A stretch of 64,000 bases of DNA from Mesorhizobium sp. ES1-1 (GTDB lineage: Bacteria; Pseudomonadota; Alphaproteobacteria; Rhizobiales; Rhizobiaceae), in NCBI RefSeq assembly GCF_020164785.1, contig NZ_JAIUGX010000008.1, positions 124,001-188,000 of the forward strand, read 5' to 3'. Both the position numbers and the translations under genes were made by a program. Below the pieces are notes generated by a model that saw nothing but the letters and a program-made list of their open reading frames with translations, did not search any database and was not told the origin of the DNA. This document shows, piece after piece, positions 49,313 to 57,805 of the stretch (the first letter of the stretch is position 1; each line of letters opens with the position of its first letter).

Positions 49313-50211
49313 CGCGAGGCTCCGGGCTGGCGGGGCCACAGCAGCCAGACATACAGCCCGGCAAGAATGAAGGTCACGGCGAAGATCACATTGGCGATTG
49401 CCGATCCGTAGCCGAGATCGAGGAAATTGAACGTCACGCGGTAGGCAAGGAAATTCAGCAGCGCCGTTGCGTCCGCCGGCCCGCCGCGCGTCAGCACGAA
49501 GACCAGGTCGAAGACGCGAAGCGACCAGATGGTCTGCAATACGATGGCAATGGCAATCACGCCTCGTATTGTCGGAAGCGTTACGTGCAGAAAGCTCTGC
49601 AGCGGTCCCGCGCCGTCCATGTAGGCGGCGCGGTAGAGCGATTGCGGCACGCGTTGGAGGCCGGCAAGCATCAGCAGGGCAACGAAAGGCACAGATTTCC
49701 AGACGTCTACGATAAGCAGAAAGTTGAGCGCCGAAAAAGGCGTCCCGAGCCAGACCTGGTAGTAATCGATGATGCCCAGCGATTTGAGGATGCCGTTGAG
49801 CACCCCGTAATTGGCGTTGAGGATCCACTTCCACAGGACGGCGTTTGCCACCGGCGCGATCGCCCAGGGAATGATCAGCAGGATGCGGAAGAAGCCGGAC
49901 TTTCCCATCGGATGATTGAGAAGAAGGGCGACGCCGAGACTTATCAGCGTCACCAGGATCACCTCCATCACCGAGAAATAGGATGTGTTGAGAGCGGCCT
50001 TCCAGAACACCGGGTCGGCGAACAGACGCTGGAAATTCTCCAGCCCGACCCAGCTCTGCGAAACGGCGCCGCCTGTCAGCTGCACATGCTGCAAGGCAAG
50101 CAGGATCGAATCGACGATCGGGAAGCCAAGGATCGCGGCAAGCACGATCATGGCCGGGGCGACGAAGACCATGCCTGTTCTTCGTCTGCGCTGCTCGAAT
50201 GTAGGTGTCAT
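49309..50211 (-). CDS. CUT1 ABC importer permease (MalF type), second cluster
   Basis: A 300-residue permease with a first helix at about 14-36 (VFVAPAMIVLAAILGF). The EAA-type loop is YRAAYMDGAGPLQSFLHVTLP, in parts YRAAYMDGAG and HVTLPTIRG. VLTRGGPADATALLNFLAYR is the usual MalF segment before the last helix. It lies 37 bases after the binding-protein gene and overlaps its partner permease. Confidence 0.94.
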   Translation of the reverse strand: MTPTFEQRRRRTGMVFVAPAMIVLAAILGFPIVDSILLALQHVQLTGGAVSQSWVGLENFQRLFADPVFWKAALNTSYFSVMEVILVTLISLGVALLLNHPMGKSGFFRILLIIPWAIAPVANAVLWKWILNANYGVLNGILKSLGIIDYYQVWLGTPFSALNFLLIVDVWKSVPFVALLMLAGLQRVPQSLYRAAYMDGAGPLQSFLHVTLPTIRGVIAIAIVLQTIWSLRVFDLVFVLTRGGPADATALLNFLAYRVTFNFLDLGYGSAIANVIFAVTFILAGLYVWLLWPRQPGASR

Positions 50212-50248
50212 GACAGCGCGGCGCCCGATCCGGTTGCTCGATCGTCGA

Positions 50249-51535
50249 TCAGCCGCGCCGCTTGACGATCGCCGTCACCGCGTCATGGGCGTCGGCAATG
50301 GCCTGAGCGGCGGTCTTCTGTCCCTGCAGAGCCTTCTGGACTTCAGTGCCGACAGCAACCGTGACCTGATTGTAGTCAGGGGTCACGAAACTGTCATAGG
50401 GGTGCTTGGCCTGCTCGAGGACGACGGCAGCATTCGGCGCCTTGGCCTGGACCTCGGGGTCGGCGAGCACGGACAGGCGGATCGGCAGCCAGCCGGTATC
50501 CAGGACCTGCCGCTTCTGCACGTCGGCATCGAGATAGAACTCGATCAGCTGCTGCGCCTTTTCCGGGTTCTTGCTGCTCTTGGTGATGGTCCAGGCGTCC
50601 GTGCCGTCAATCGAAGCGCTTCCCGCTGGGCCTGCCGGCAAGACGGCGCTGGCAAGCTTGCCTACAACCTGCGACTGGTTTGGATCGTTGCCGGCGTTCC
50701 ACATGAACGGCCAGTTCATCATCATCGACGCACGTCCCGACAGGAGTACGTTGGTCGCATCATTGATGCTGGCATACGAGATCGATCCCGGGTCGGTGGA
50801 CGGCATCATGTCAACCATCATCTGCAAAGCCGCCACGCCCTGCTCGCTCTTGAAGATCGGCAGCCCGTCCTCACCATACATCTTGCCGCCGGCCTGCTGG
50901 AGAAACACCATCCAGTAGCTGGCCGTACCGCCGATGCCCGCGGGGTCTCCGTAGTTCAAAACCAGGCCATGGCGTCCGTCCCGGGTCAGTTCCTTGCCGT
51001 AGGTCTTGAACTCGTCCCAGTTCTTCGGCGGAGCCTTGAACCCGGCCATCTCGAGATGTTCCTTGTTGTAGAACAAGGTGAGCAACGACAAGGTGAAGAT
51101 GGTGCCGTAACGCTTGCCGTCGACGGTGACGGTCGAGAAGCTCGAGGCCGGGAGATCATCGACCAGCGCCTTCGGCAGCTTGTCGGCATAAGGCGTCAGG
51201 AAGGATTGGAATTCGGGCACCCACCCGCAATTGTAGGTGATATCCCAAGGAGATGAACCTGATGCGAAAGCGGTGGCCATGCGATCGTGAAGCTGGGGCC
51301 AGGCAAGCGTCTCATATTCAACCGTCGCGGCGTTGGCGGCTTTCCATTTTTCGAAGGCTTCCTCCGAAAACTTGGCGGCGCCCGGGGGCGCCGGGTCGGG
51401 CGGGAGCGGCGCAAACACGTTGAGCGCTACCGCCTCGGCATGCGCCTGGCGTGTCATGAAGCCAGGCATGGCGGCTGCGGCGCCGGCGGCGGCGCCAGCC
51501 TGGAGAAAATTTCGACGACTTAAGCTGTTGAACAT
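50249..51535 (-). CDS. CUT1 substrate-binding protein with Tat signal, second cluster
   Basis: A 428-residue periplasmic family 1 binding protein. The leader SRRNFLQAGAAAGAAAAMPG is a twin-arginine signal, with cleavage near AHA-EA, so it is exported folded. The mature chain has ANAATVEYETLAWPQL and SGSSPWDITYNCGWVPEF, a DVTYDC-like segment known from sugar and polyol binders. First gene of the importer operon; faces the ROK regulator across a 126-base divergent promoter region. Confidence 0.94.
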   Translation of the reverse strand: MFNSLSRRNFLQAGAAAGAAAAMPGFMTRQAHAEAVALNVFAPLPPDPAPPGAAKFSEEAFEKWKAANAATVEYETLAWPQLHDRMATAFASGSSPWDITYNCGWVPEFQSFLTPYADKLPKALVDDLPASSFSTVTVDGKRYGTIFTLSLLTLFYNKEHLEMAGFKAPPKNWDEFKTYGKELTRDGRHGLVLNYGDPAGIGGTASYWMVFLQQAGGKMYGEDGLPIFKSEQGVAALQMMVDMMPSTDPGSISYASINDATNVLLSGRASMMMNWPFMWNAGNDPNQSQVVGKLASAVLPAGPAGSASIDGTDAWTITKSSKNPEKAQQLIEFYLDADVQKRQVLDTGWLPIRLSVLADPEVQAKAPNAAVVLEQAKHPYDSFVTPDYNQVTVAVGTEVQKALQGQKTAAQAIADAHDAVTAIVKRRG

Positions 51536-51585
51536 TGGGCGGCTCCCCTGTTTTCTGTGGCCCTATCGATCTACGCAATGAGAAT

Positions 51586-51610
51586 TTGACACGTATTGCA
51601 GGTCTGTCAA
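51586..51610. promoter_or_regulatory. Divergent promoter region with TTGACA inverted repeat
   Basis: TTGACA (51586-51591) on the plus strand and TTGACA on the minus strand (51610-51605) face each other with a 13-base spacer, so the two -35 elements form an inverted repeat. A weak AATAGT lies 17 bases after the plus-strand hexamer. The region is AT-rich for this genome and lies between the binding-protein gene and the ROK gene; it may also be the ROK binding site. Confidence 0.45.
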
Positions 51611-51661
51611 TAGTTATTCCGTCATTCTGACTTACTAATTCGGAAAGGCCCGAAGGACTCC

Positions 51662-52843
51662 ATGCTTCTTAGCGCCACCAACATCGTGAAGGCGAAACAG
51701 ATCAACCTCTGGGTCGTTCTCGACACGATCCGCATCAACCATGGCATCTCGCGCTCCGGCATCGCCGAAATGACGGGATTGTCGAAACAAGCCTGTTCGG
51801 ACCTGGTCGATGAGCTGATTTCGCTTCATTTCGTGCAAGAAGGGAAATCGTCCGAGCGTCGCGTCGGCAAGCCGCCTACCCGCCTCAGCATCAATCCGGA
51901 CGGCGCCTACACCGTTGGATTTCATGTCGATTTCGGACAGATGTCGGCCATCGCAGTGAACCTTGCCGGCGATGTACTGCATCGCGAAGACCGGCCGCTC
52001 GACGATCTGGAACCTGAAAGTGCCGTGACCGAACTGGCGGGAGCGACCAGACGCCTGATGGCGGAAGCCGGGATTTCCTCGGAGAGATTCCTCGGGATCG
52101 GGCTGGCCACACCGGGCCCCTTTGCGGTGGCTGGCCTCAGCCCGCCCCGCCTGCCCGGCTGGGACGCCCTGACGCTTCGCGGCCTGCTGCGGGACAAAAC
52201 CGGCTTCCCCGTGTTTCTGACCAATGACGGCCAATGCGCCATCATCGCCGAATGGTGTTTCGGTGAAGCCGCCCGGGGACTGACCAATTTCGTCTACGTC
52301 TATTTGAGCACCGGAACGGGCAGCGGCGTCATGGTCAACAGCGCCGCCTTCGGAGGAGCGAGCGGCAACGCCGGCGAACTGGGTCATCTGACGGTCGTGA
52401 CCGACGGCCACCAATGCATCTGTGGCAAGCGGGGTTGCCTGGAGACTTACGTCTCGGTGGATTCGGCGATGCGCTATCTGGCCGCGAAGGGAATTCATGT
52501 GAATTCGATGGCGGAGTTCGCATCCCGTGTCGACGCGGAAAATCCCGATATCGAGTGCTGGATAGCGCAGGGCGTCGAGCCGTTTCGGAGCGCCATCAAC
52601 GCCATAGAAAATCTGTTCGATCCACAGACGATCATGATCGGCGGAAATGCTCCCGACTGGCTGATCACCCAGTTCATGTCCCGAGCGGAACCCCTGCTGC
52701 CATCGGTCGGCCGCGTCCAGCGGACACTGCCCCGGATGATGAGGAGCGATCTGGGCGCCGATGCGGTCGCACACGGTGCTGCCGTCCTGCCATTGCTGGC
52801 AACATACAATCCCCAATATCGCGATCTGAACCGCTACGCATGA
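51662..52843 (+). CDS. ROK-family transcriptional regulator
   Basis: A 393-residue regulator. An N-terminal helix-turn-helix covers about 25-65 (SRSGIAEMTGLSKQACSDLVDELI, as SRSGIAEMTGLS and ACSDLVDEL). The ROK sugar-binding domain has VYLSTGTGSGVM, GELGHLTV and the zinc site CICGKRGCLETY. NDGQCAIIAE keeps the Asp used by ROK kinases, but the HTH says it regulates. It is divergent from the ABC importer genes and probably represses them until a sugar or sugar derivative binds. Confidence 0.93.
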   Translation: MLLSATNIVKAKQINLWVVLDTIRINHGISRSGIAEMTGLSKQACSDLVDELISLHFVQEGKSSERRVGKPPTRLSINPDGAYTVGFHVDFGQMSAIAVNLAGDVLHREDRPLDDLEPESAVTELAGATRRLMAEAGISSERFLGIGLATPGPFAVAGLSPPRLPGWDALTLRGLLRDKTGFPVFLTNDGQCAIIAEWCFGEAARGLTNFVYVYLSTGTGSGVMVNSAAFGGASGNAGELGHLTVVTDGHQCICGKRGCLETYVSVDSAMRYLAAKGIHVNSMAEFASRVDAENPDIECWIAQGVEPFRSAINAIENLFDPQTIMIGGNAPDWLITQFMSRAEPLLPSVGRVQRTLPRMMRSDLGADAVAHGAAVLPLLATYNPQYRDLNRYA

Positions 52844-52853
52844 GAGCCACCCG

Positions 52854-53801
52854 ATGAAACATGTCCTCACCATCGGCGAAATCCTGGTCGAGATCATGGC
52901 TCTGGACCCCGGCAACGGCTTTCTTGAGCCGATCTCTCTGATTGGACCCTTTGCGTCCGGCGCACCGGCCATCTTCATCGACCAGGTTGCCAGGCTGGGC
53001 CAGCCCTGCGGCATCATCGGCTGCGTAGGTAACGACGATTTCGGCGAACTGTGCCTACAGCGCCTTCAGGCCGATGGTGTCGATATTGGCGCGGTCGCGA
53101 GGGACCCCGAGCGGCCGACGGGCTCCGCCTTCGTCCGGTACCGACCGGATGGCCAGAGGGACTTCGTCTTCAACATCCGCCACAGCGCGTGCGGGTCCAT
53201 GGCCGCCAGCGAAGCGTCGCAAGCTGCCATTCGAGGCTGTGACCATCTGCATGTTATGGGCACGTCTCTGTTTTCGGAGAGCCTCGTCGAGATGACCACC
53301 GGCGCCATCCAGACGGTTCGCGCCCGTGGCGGCACCATCTCGTTCGATCCGAATATCCGGGGCGAGTTGCTGGAGCTGCCCGGTCTGCGTGAAGCCCTGA
53401 AATCCGTAGCGATGCTAGCTGATCTTTTTATGCCGAGCGGACAGGAGCTCTTCCTTTTTTCGCAGGCACGCACGGAAAGCCACGCTGTTGCTGAGGTGCT
53501 CGACTGGGGGGCGCGTGCCGTGGTGGTCAAGCGTGGCACGGAGGGCGCCTCCTATTTCGATCGCGAGCAGACCATGTCGGTTCCTGCCATACCTGTCCGG
53601 GAGGTCGACCCTACTGGCGCCGGCGACTGCTTTGGAGCCACCTTCGTCACGTGCTGGCTGCGCGGCATGCCCCCGGAACGCGCGCTGTCCCTCGCCAACG
53701 CGGCTGGCGCCATGGCGGTCCTGAAAAAGGGACCGATGGAAGGCGTGTCCACCATGGGCGAACTCCAAGCGTTTCTGGAAGCTGGAGAAGGTCGAAAGTG
53801 A
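52854..53801 (+). CDS. PfkB-family sugar kinase
   Basis: A 315-residue carbohydrate kinase. Early Gly motif GEILVEIMAL and FASGAPAIFIDQVARLG (substrate pocket); the catalytic signature near 250 is DPTGAGDCFGATF with the base Asp and the anion hole. SFDPNIRGELL lies mid-chain. It phosphorylates an unknown sugar, perhaps a ketose or a 2-keto sugar acid. It starts 10 bases after the ROK gene, so both are co-transcribed and belong with the divergent importer. Confidence 0.92.
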   Translation: MKHVLTIGEILVEIMALDPGNGFLEPISLIGPFASGAPAIFIDQVARLGQPCGIIGCVGNDDFGELCLQRLQADGVDIGAVARDPERPTGSAFVRYRPDGQRDFVFNIRHSACGSMAASEASQAAIRGCDHLHVMGTSLFSESLVEMTTGAIQTVRARGGTISFDPNIRGELLELPGLREALKSVAMLADLFMPSGQELFLFSQARTESHAVAEVLDWGARAVVVKRGTEGASYFDREQTMSVPAIPVREVDPTGAGDCFGATFVTCWLRGMPPERALSLANAAGAMAVLKKGPMEGVSTMGELQAFLEAGEGRK

Positions 53802-53814
53802 ATAGGCTGTGTTC

Positions 53815-53859
53815 GCCTAGTTGCAGCCGACCGCCAACATCCGTTGGCTTGAGCTAGGC
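53815..53859. terminator. Nested stem-loop between convergent genes
   Basis: Outer arms GCCTAG (53815-53820) and CTAGGC (53854-53859), with inner hairpin GCCAAC (53833-53838), ATCC, GTTGGC (53843-53848). It lies between the kinase and DUF2336 genes and includes the DUF2336 stop. The T-run is minimal. Confidence 0.4.
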
Positions 53860-54975
53860 GGCGGCTATCGCCAGCGCGTGCCCGCGCGCGTTTTCACGCA
53901 GCGCATCAAGGTGGATCGACTTGACCAGCACGGCGAGATTGCCTTCGGCGGAGTGTCCGCCAACTTCCTTAAGCATCAGCCAGCTCACTTCCTGAACCCC
54001 GGAGACGCGCTTGCCGTTGGCCACTTCGCGCCAGACCTTCAGCGCGCGAAGGATAACGGAATGGGTGGCGGCGGCGAGCCCAGCGCTGCGAAACAGCGCT
54101 TGCAGGGCCACGTCATGACCGCCGGCCAGCAAGGCCCTCACCCTCTGTTCGGACTGCTGGCTGAGCGCGACCAGCGCGGAGCCGAAGAAATCGACCTTAC
54201 CATGCGCAATAGTGCGGATCAGGAAGCTGGCCGTCAGGTCACCGCGCAGGCGCAGATGCTCGATCAGAGCGGGATGCTCCTGCTGGCGGGTCCCCTCGAT
54301 CAGTGTCACGGAAGCCTTGATGCATGCGTCGCGCATCAGGCGTTCGGCACGGGCCGCTCCCATCAGCGCCATCACCAGCGGCGATGTCTTGAGCATTTCG
54401 CCGAGTTTGACGAGCAGCATGTGCCGGCAGTCGGCGGGAAGGCGCGCATCCGATATCAGGGCTTCACGCACCAAAGGCAGATGCCCATGGCGCTCCGCCA
54501 TGCGGCGGAAGCTGAGCGACGCTATGTCTGCGCCGCTATTGGACAGCAACACGGCGCAGGCCTCAGCCTCGCCGATCTCGGCAATGGCGGCGGAAAGGGC
54601 CATGGAAACGACGGGCCGGTCGGCGATCAGCTTCTGCGTCGCCGTCGCGCTCGACGCCACCCGGTCGATCAGATCCGCGTCGGTCAGCAGAGGCGACCGC
54701 GCCAAAACGACGCCGGCGACTTCCGGCTGGTCCGATGCCAGCGCCCCGATGATCTGCGGCGGCGCGTGGTGGCTCATCGACAGCGCCTCGGCCATCGCCA
54801 GGCGAACCTTCGACGAAGCGTCATCGAGCAGCAACGTCAGCGCCGCCTCGGCGGCGCAGCGATCCTCGAACGGCAGGTCGGAATTGACATAGGCCCGGGC
54901 CAGGGCGCTGGCCGCCGAAGCGCGCTCCGAGACTCTCGCCGTGCCGATCCATCTCAGGAAATGTGAAACAACCAT
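53854..54975 (-). CDS. DUF2336 protein
   Basis: A 373-residue, all-helical cytoplasmic protein. The early part RCAAEAALTLLLDDASSKVRLAMAEAL and VLARSPLLTDADLIDRV give the HEAT-like DUF2336 pattern. The function is unknown. Monocistronic; divergent from the MaoC gene with about 148 bases between. Confidence 0.85.
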   Translation of the reverse strand: MVVSHFLRWIGTARVSERASAASALARAYVNSDLPFEDRCAAEAALTLLLDDASSKVRLAMAEALSMSHHAPPQIIGALASDQPEVAGVVLARSPLLTDADLIDRVASSATATQKLIADRPVVSMALSAAIAEIGEAEACAVLLSNSGADIASLSFRRMAERHGHLPLVREALISDARLPADCRHMLLVKLGEMLKTSPLVMALMGAARAERLMRDACIKASVTLIEGTRQQEHPALIEHLRLRGDLTASFLIRTIAHGKVDFFGSALVALSQQSEQRVRALLAGGHDVALQALFRSAGLAAATHSVILRALKVWREVANGKRVSGVQEVSWLMLKEVGGHSAEGNLAVLVKSIHLDALRENARGHALAIAAA

Positions 54976-55123
54976 GCCACCCGCCGACCCCTGACGAACC
55001 CTTCGGGCCCATCACATGACGGTAGGGAAAAATGGTTTACGAACGGTTCACCATGTTCATTAACTGGCTTGCGGGCCTTGATGGCAGCGCCTATCAACCC
55101 TTCTGTCAGCACAGGAGCAAGGC

Positions 55124-55576
55124 ATGGCCGGGCTATATCTCCAGGACTTCGTTGTTGGCCAGATCTACCAGCATACGCTGCGCAAGACTGTCACCGAGAG
55201 CGACAACATGCTGTTTTCGGTGATGACGCTGAACCCGCAGCCGCTGCACATCGACTTCGACTTCGCCGCCAAGAGCGAATGGGGCAAGCCGTTGGTCAAC
55301 TCGCTGTTCACGCTCGGCCTAATGATCGGCATCTCGGTCAATGATATCACGGTTGGGACCACGGTCGCCAATCTCGGCATGACGGAGACCGTGTTCCCGC
55401 ATCCGGTCTTCCATGGCGATACCATACACGTCGAGACAACGGTGATCTCAGTGCGCGAATCGAAATCAAAGGCGGATCGCGGCATCGTCGAATTCGAGCA
55501 CCGCGCTTACAACCAGCATGGCGACCTCGTCGCCAAATGCACGAGGCAAGCGATGATGCTGAAGAAGGCTGCGTGA
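55124..55576 (+). CDS. MaoC-family enoyl-CoA hydratase-like protein
   Basis: A 150-residue hot-dog fold protein. The catalytic hydratase-2 region reads TLNPQPLHIDFDFAA (about 36-50), with the Asp/His set of MaoC proteins, then GKPLVNSLFTLGLMIGISVND. Probably hydrates an acyl-CoA double bond. CAGGAG precedes the ATG. The next gene, a CoA ester lyase, starts 3 bases after the stop; a hydratase plus lyase pair suggests a short CoA-ester route similar to mesaconyl/methylmalyl-CoA chemistry, though the actual ester is unknown. Confidence 0.87.
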   Translation: MAGLYLQDFVVGQIYQHTLRKTVTESDNMLFSVMTLNPQPLHIDFDFAAKSEWGKPLVNSLFTLGLMIGISVNDITVGTTVANLGMTETVFPHPVFHGDTIHVETTVISVRESKSKADRGIVEFEHRAYNQHGDLVAKCTRQAMMLKKAA

Positions 55577-55579
55577 CGC

Positions 55580-56461
55580 ATGCGTTCCCTGCTGTTCGTT
55601 CCGGGCGATTCCGAGAGGAAGCTGGAAAAGGGCTTTGCCGCGGGCGCCGACGTGGTCATCGTCGACCTGGAAGATTCCGTGGCGCCCGCCAACAAGGCGC
55701 TGGCACGCCAGATTGCGGCGCATTTCATCAATGAGCGCAGGTCACAATCCGGTCCGGCGATCTATGTCCGCGTCAACGACCTGACGACCGGGCTGACGGA
55801 TGAGGATCTTGCCGCGCTTGTCCCGGCAAAGCCCGATGGCATCATGTTGCCGAAGTCGAACAACGGCCAGGATGTGCAGCATCTCTCGGCAAAGCTCAGG
55901 GTTGGCGAGGCCGAAAACGGCTTGCCCGACGGCGCGATCAGGATCTTGCCGATCATCACCGAAACGCCCGCGGGCGTGCTGGCGGCGGCGACCTATGCGG
56001 GGACAAGCAAGCGCCTCGCCGGCATCACCTGGGGCGCCGAAGACCTTTCGGCGGCCATAGGTGCCCGCACGGCCCGCGATGAGCACGGCCGCTACACCGA
56101 CGTCTTCCGCCTCGCCCGAACCATGACGATCCTAGCGGCGGGTGCGGCGGAGGTCGCGGCGATCGACACCATCTTCCCCAATTTCCGAGACTTGGCCGGT
56201 CTCGCTGCGGAGTGCGCCGAGGCCGAACGGGACGGCTTCACCGGCAAGATGGCGATCCATCCCGACCAAGTGCCCGTGATCAACGCCGCCTTCACGCCTT
56301 CGGCCGAGGCCGTCGATCAATCGTCCGCAATCGTCGCGGCGTTCGAGGCGGCGGGAAACCCCGGCGTCGTCGGCATCGGCGGCAGGATGTTCGACCGCCC
56401 GCATCTGCGGCTGGCCGAACGGCTGCTGGCGCGGGCGCGAGCGGCGGGAAGCCTGGACTAG
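55580..56461 (+). CDS. HpcH/HpaI-family CoA ester lyase (CitE-like)
   Basis: A 293-residue TIM-barrel lyase of the CitE/malyl-CoA lyase group. Blocks: RSLLFVPGDSERKLEKG, VVIVDLEDSVAP (metal-binding acids), RVNDLTTGL, PIITETPAGV, and ITWGAEDLSAAIGA; GKMAIHPDQVPVIN near the end is typical. It splits or forms a C-C bond next to a CoA thioester. Partner of the MaoC gene. Its stop codon overlaps the stop of the convergent flavin reductase gene in the sequence CTAG. Confidence 0.9.
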   Translation: MRSLLFVPGDSERKLEKGFAAGADVVIVDLEDSVAPANKALARQIAAHFINERRSQSGPAIYVRVNDLTTGLTDEDLAALVPAKPDGIMLPKSNNGQDVQHLSAKLRVGEAENGLPDGAIRILPIITETPAGVLAAATYAGTSKRLAGITWGAEDLSAAIGARTARDEHGRYTDVFRLARTMTILAAGAAEVAAIDTIFPNFRDLAGLAAECAEAERDGFTGKMAIHPDQVPVINAAFTPSAEAVDQSSAIVAAFEAAGNPGVVGIGGRMFDRPHLRLAERLLARARAAGSLD

Positions 56462-57066
56462 TCCTTCTCCCAGCGCGGCCGCCGCATCGAAAAGACTTCG
56501 GTGACGCTGGCATAGTCCATGTAGCCGAGACGACCCACATTGCCTGCCTTGGTGATGTCGAAGAGCCCCTCCTTCAGGAAGGCGTCGTCGATATGCACGC
56601 CGATCACTTCCCCCGCCACCACGACGGCGCCGGTGGGTGATCCATCCAGCGCCTTGGGCCGAAAGATTTCCGTCACCCGGCATTCGAGCGCCGCTGGCGC
56701 TGCCGCCACGCGTGGCGGTGCGACAAGGCGGCACGGCGCCATGGCCAGATCCGCATAGGTGAATTCATTGACGCCGCGCGGCGCGTCGACCGACGTGCGG
56801 TTCATCTGCTCCGCGAGATCGCGGCTGACGAGATTGGCCACAAACTCGCCGGTCTCCTCGGCAAAGGCGGCGCTGTCCTTCTCGCCCTCGGAGGAAAACC
56901 AAACAATGAACGGCCGAGAGGAGACGGCGTTGAAGAAGGAGTATGGCGCGAGATTGACTTCTCCTTCGCCGTTCAGTGTCGAGATCCAGCCGATCGGACG
57001 CGGCGCCACGATCGCCTTCGACGGATCGTGCGGCAGCCCATGGCCCTTCGACGGTTCGTAGAACAC
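56458..57066 (-). CDS. Flavin reductase-like FMN-binding protein
   Basis: A 202-residue split-barrel flavin reductase-like protein. Features: PRPIGWISTLNGEGEVNLAPYSFFNAVSSRP (as PRPIGWISTLN and NLAPYSFFNAVS), IVWFSSEGEKDS, and ETGEFVANLVSRDL. It binds FMN and may supply reduced flavin; the partner is unknown. The start is a GTG set directly after the TGA of the nitroreductase gene, so the two are coupled. Confidence 0.88.
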   Translation of the reverse strand: MFYEPSKGHGLPHDPSKAIVAPRPIGWISTLNGEGEVNLAPYSFFNAVSSRPFIVWFSSEGEKDSAAFAEETGEFVANLVSRDLAEQMNRTSVDAPRGVNEFTYADLAMAPCRLVAPPRVAAAPAALECRVTEIFRPKALDGSPTGAVVVAGEVIGVHIDDAFLKEGLFDITKAGNVGRLGYMDYASVTEVFSMRRPRWEKD

Positions 57067-57651
57067 TCAGCTCACCCACGGGCCAGAATAGTCGGCGTAA
57101 AGCTTCGTCGGGTCGGGCCGGGGACGCTCCGGCGCCGGGCCGGCATAGGAGCCGATATGAATGAAGCCGACCACGCGCTCCTCGGGCGCCAGTCCCAACA
57201 GCGCCCTGCCTTCCGCCACATCCGAATACCAGTTGCTAATCATGTTGGTGCCGTAGCCCAAGGCGTTGGCGGCGATCATCAGGTTCATGGCCGCCATGCC
57301 GCCCGACAGGAACATCTCCCATTGCGGGATCTTGGGATTTTCCCTGGGCACCGAGACGACGCCGATCACCAATGGCGCGCGCGAGAAGCGGGACAGTTCC
57401 TGGTTGCGACGGCCCTCCGACAGAGGCCCCTCGCGCTGCTCCGCCAGCGCGGCCAGCTGCTTGCCGATCTCGATGCGAGCGTCGCCACGGTAGAGGATGA
57501 AACGCCACGGCTCGAGGCGGCCGTGATCGGGCACCCGCGAGGCGGCGGCGATCATCGTCGCAATGTCTTCGGCGCCTGGCGCCGGTTCCTTCAGTTCCGG
57601 GATCGGCGCGGAATTGCGGGTCAGCAGGAAGTCGATGATCGGCGACGCCAT
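57067..57651 (-). CDS. Nitroreductase-family protein
   Basis: A 194-residue FMN-dependent oxidoreductase. DFLLTRNSAPIPEL (flavin-phosphate region), AASRVPDHGRLEPWRFIL, and GLAPEERVVGFIHIGSYAG are the usual conserved blocks. The type resembles YdjA-like proteins. The substrate is unknown. The ATG at 57651 (MASPII) is preferred over one at 57690. It is directly followed by the flavin reductase-like gene without spacing. Confidence 0.9.
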   Translation of the reverse strand: MASPIIDFLLTRNSAPIPELKEPAPGAEDIATMIAAASRVPDHGRLEPWRFILYRGDARIEIGKQLAALAEQREGPLSEGRRNQELSRFSRAPLVIGVVSVPRENPKIPQWEMFLSGGMAAMNLMIAANALGYGTNMISNWYSDVAEGRALLGLAPEERVVGFIHIGSYAGPAPERPRPDPTKLYADYSGPWVS

Positions 57652-57805
57652 GGCGTGGTCTCCTTGAACGGTTGCCTTGAGCTGGAGCACGCCATCGCAA
57701 ACACGGGCGGCTCGGGCATTGACGCGGGGGGCGCCGGATGATGAGTCGTATCGATCGGACTCTTAAGCCTTGAAATTGCCACCCGCATGGGCTTCAACGC
57801 AAGGC

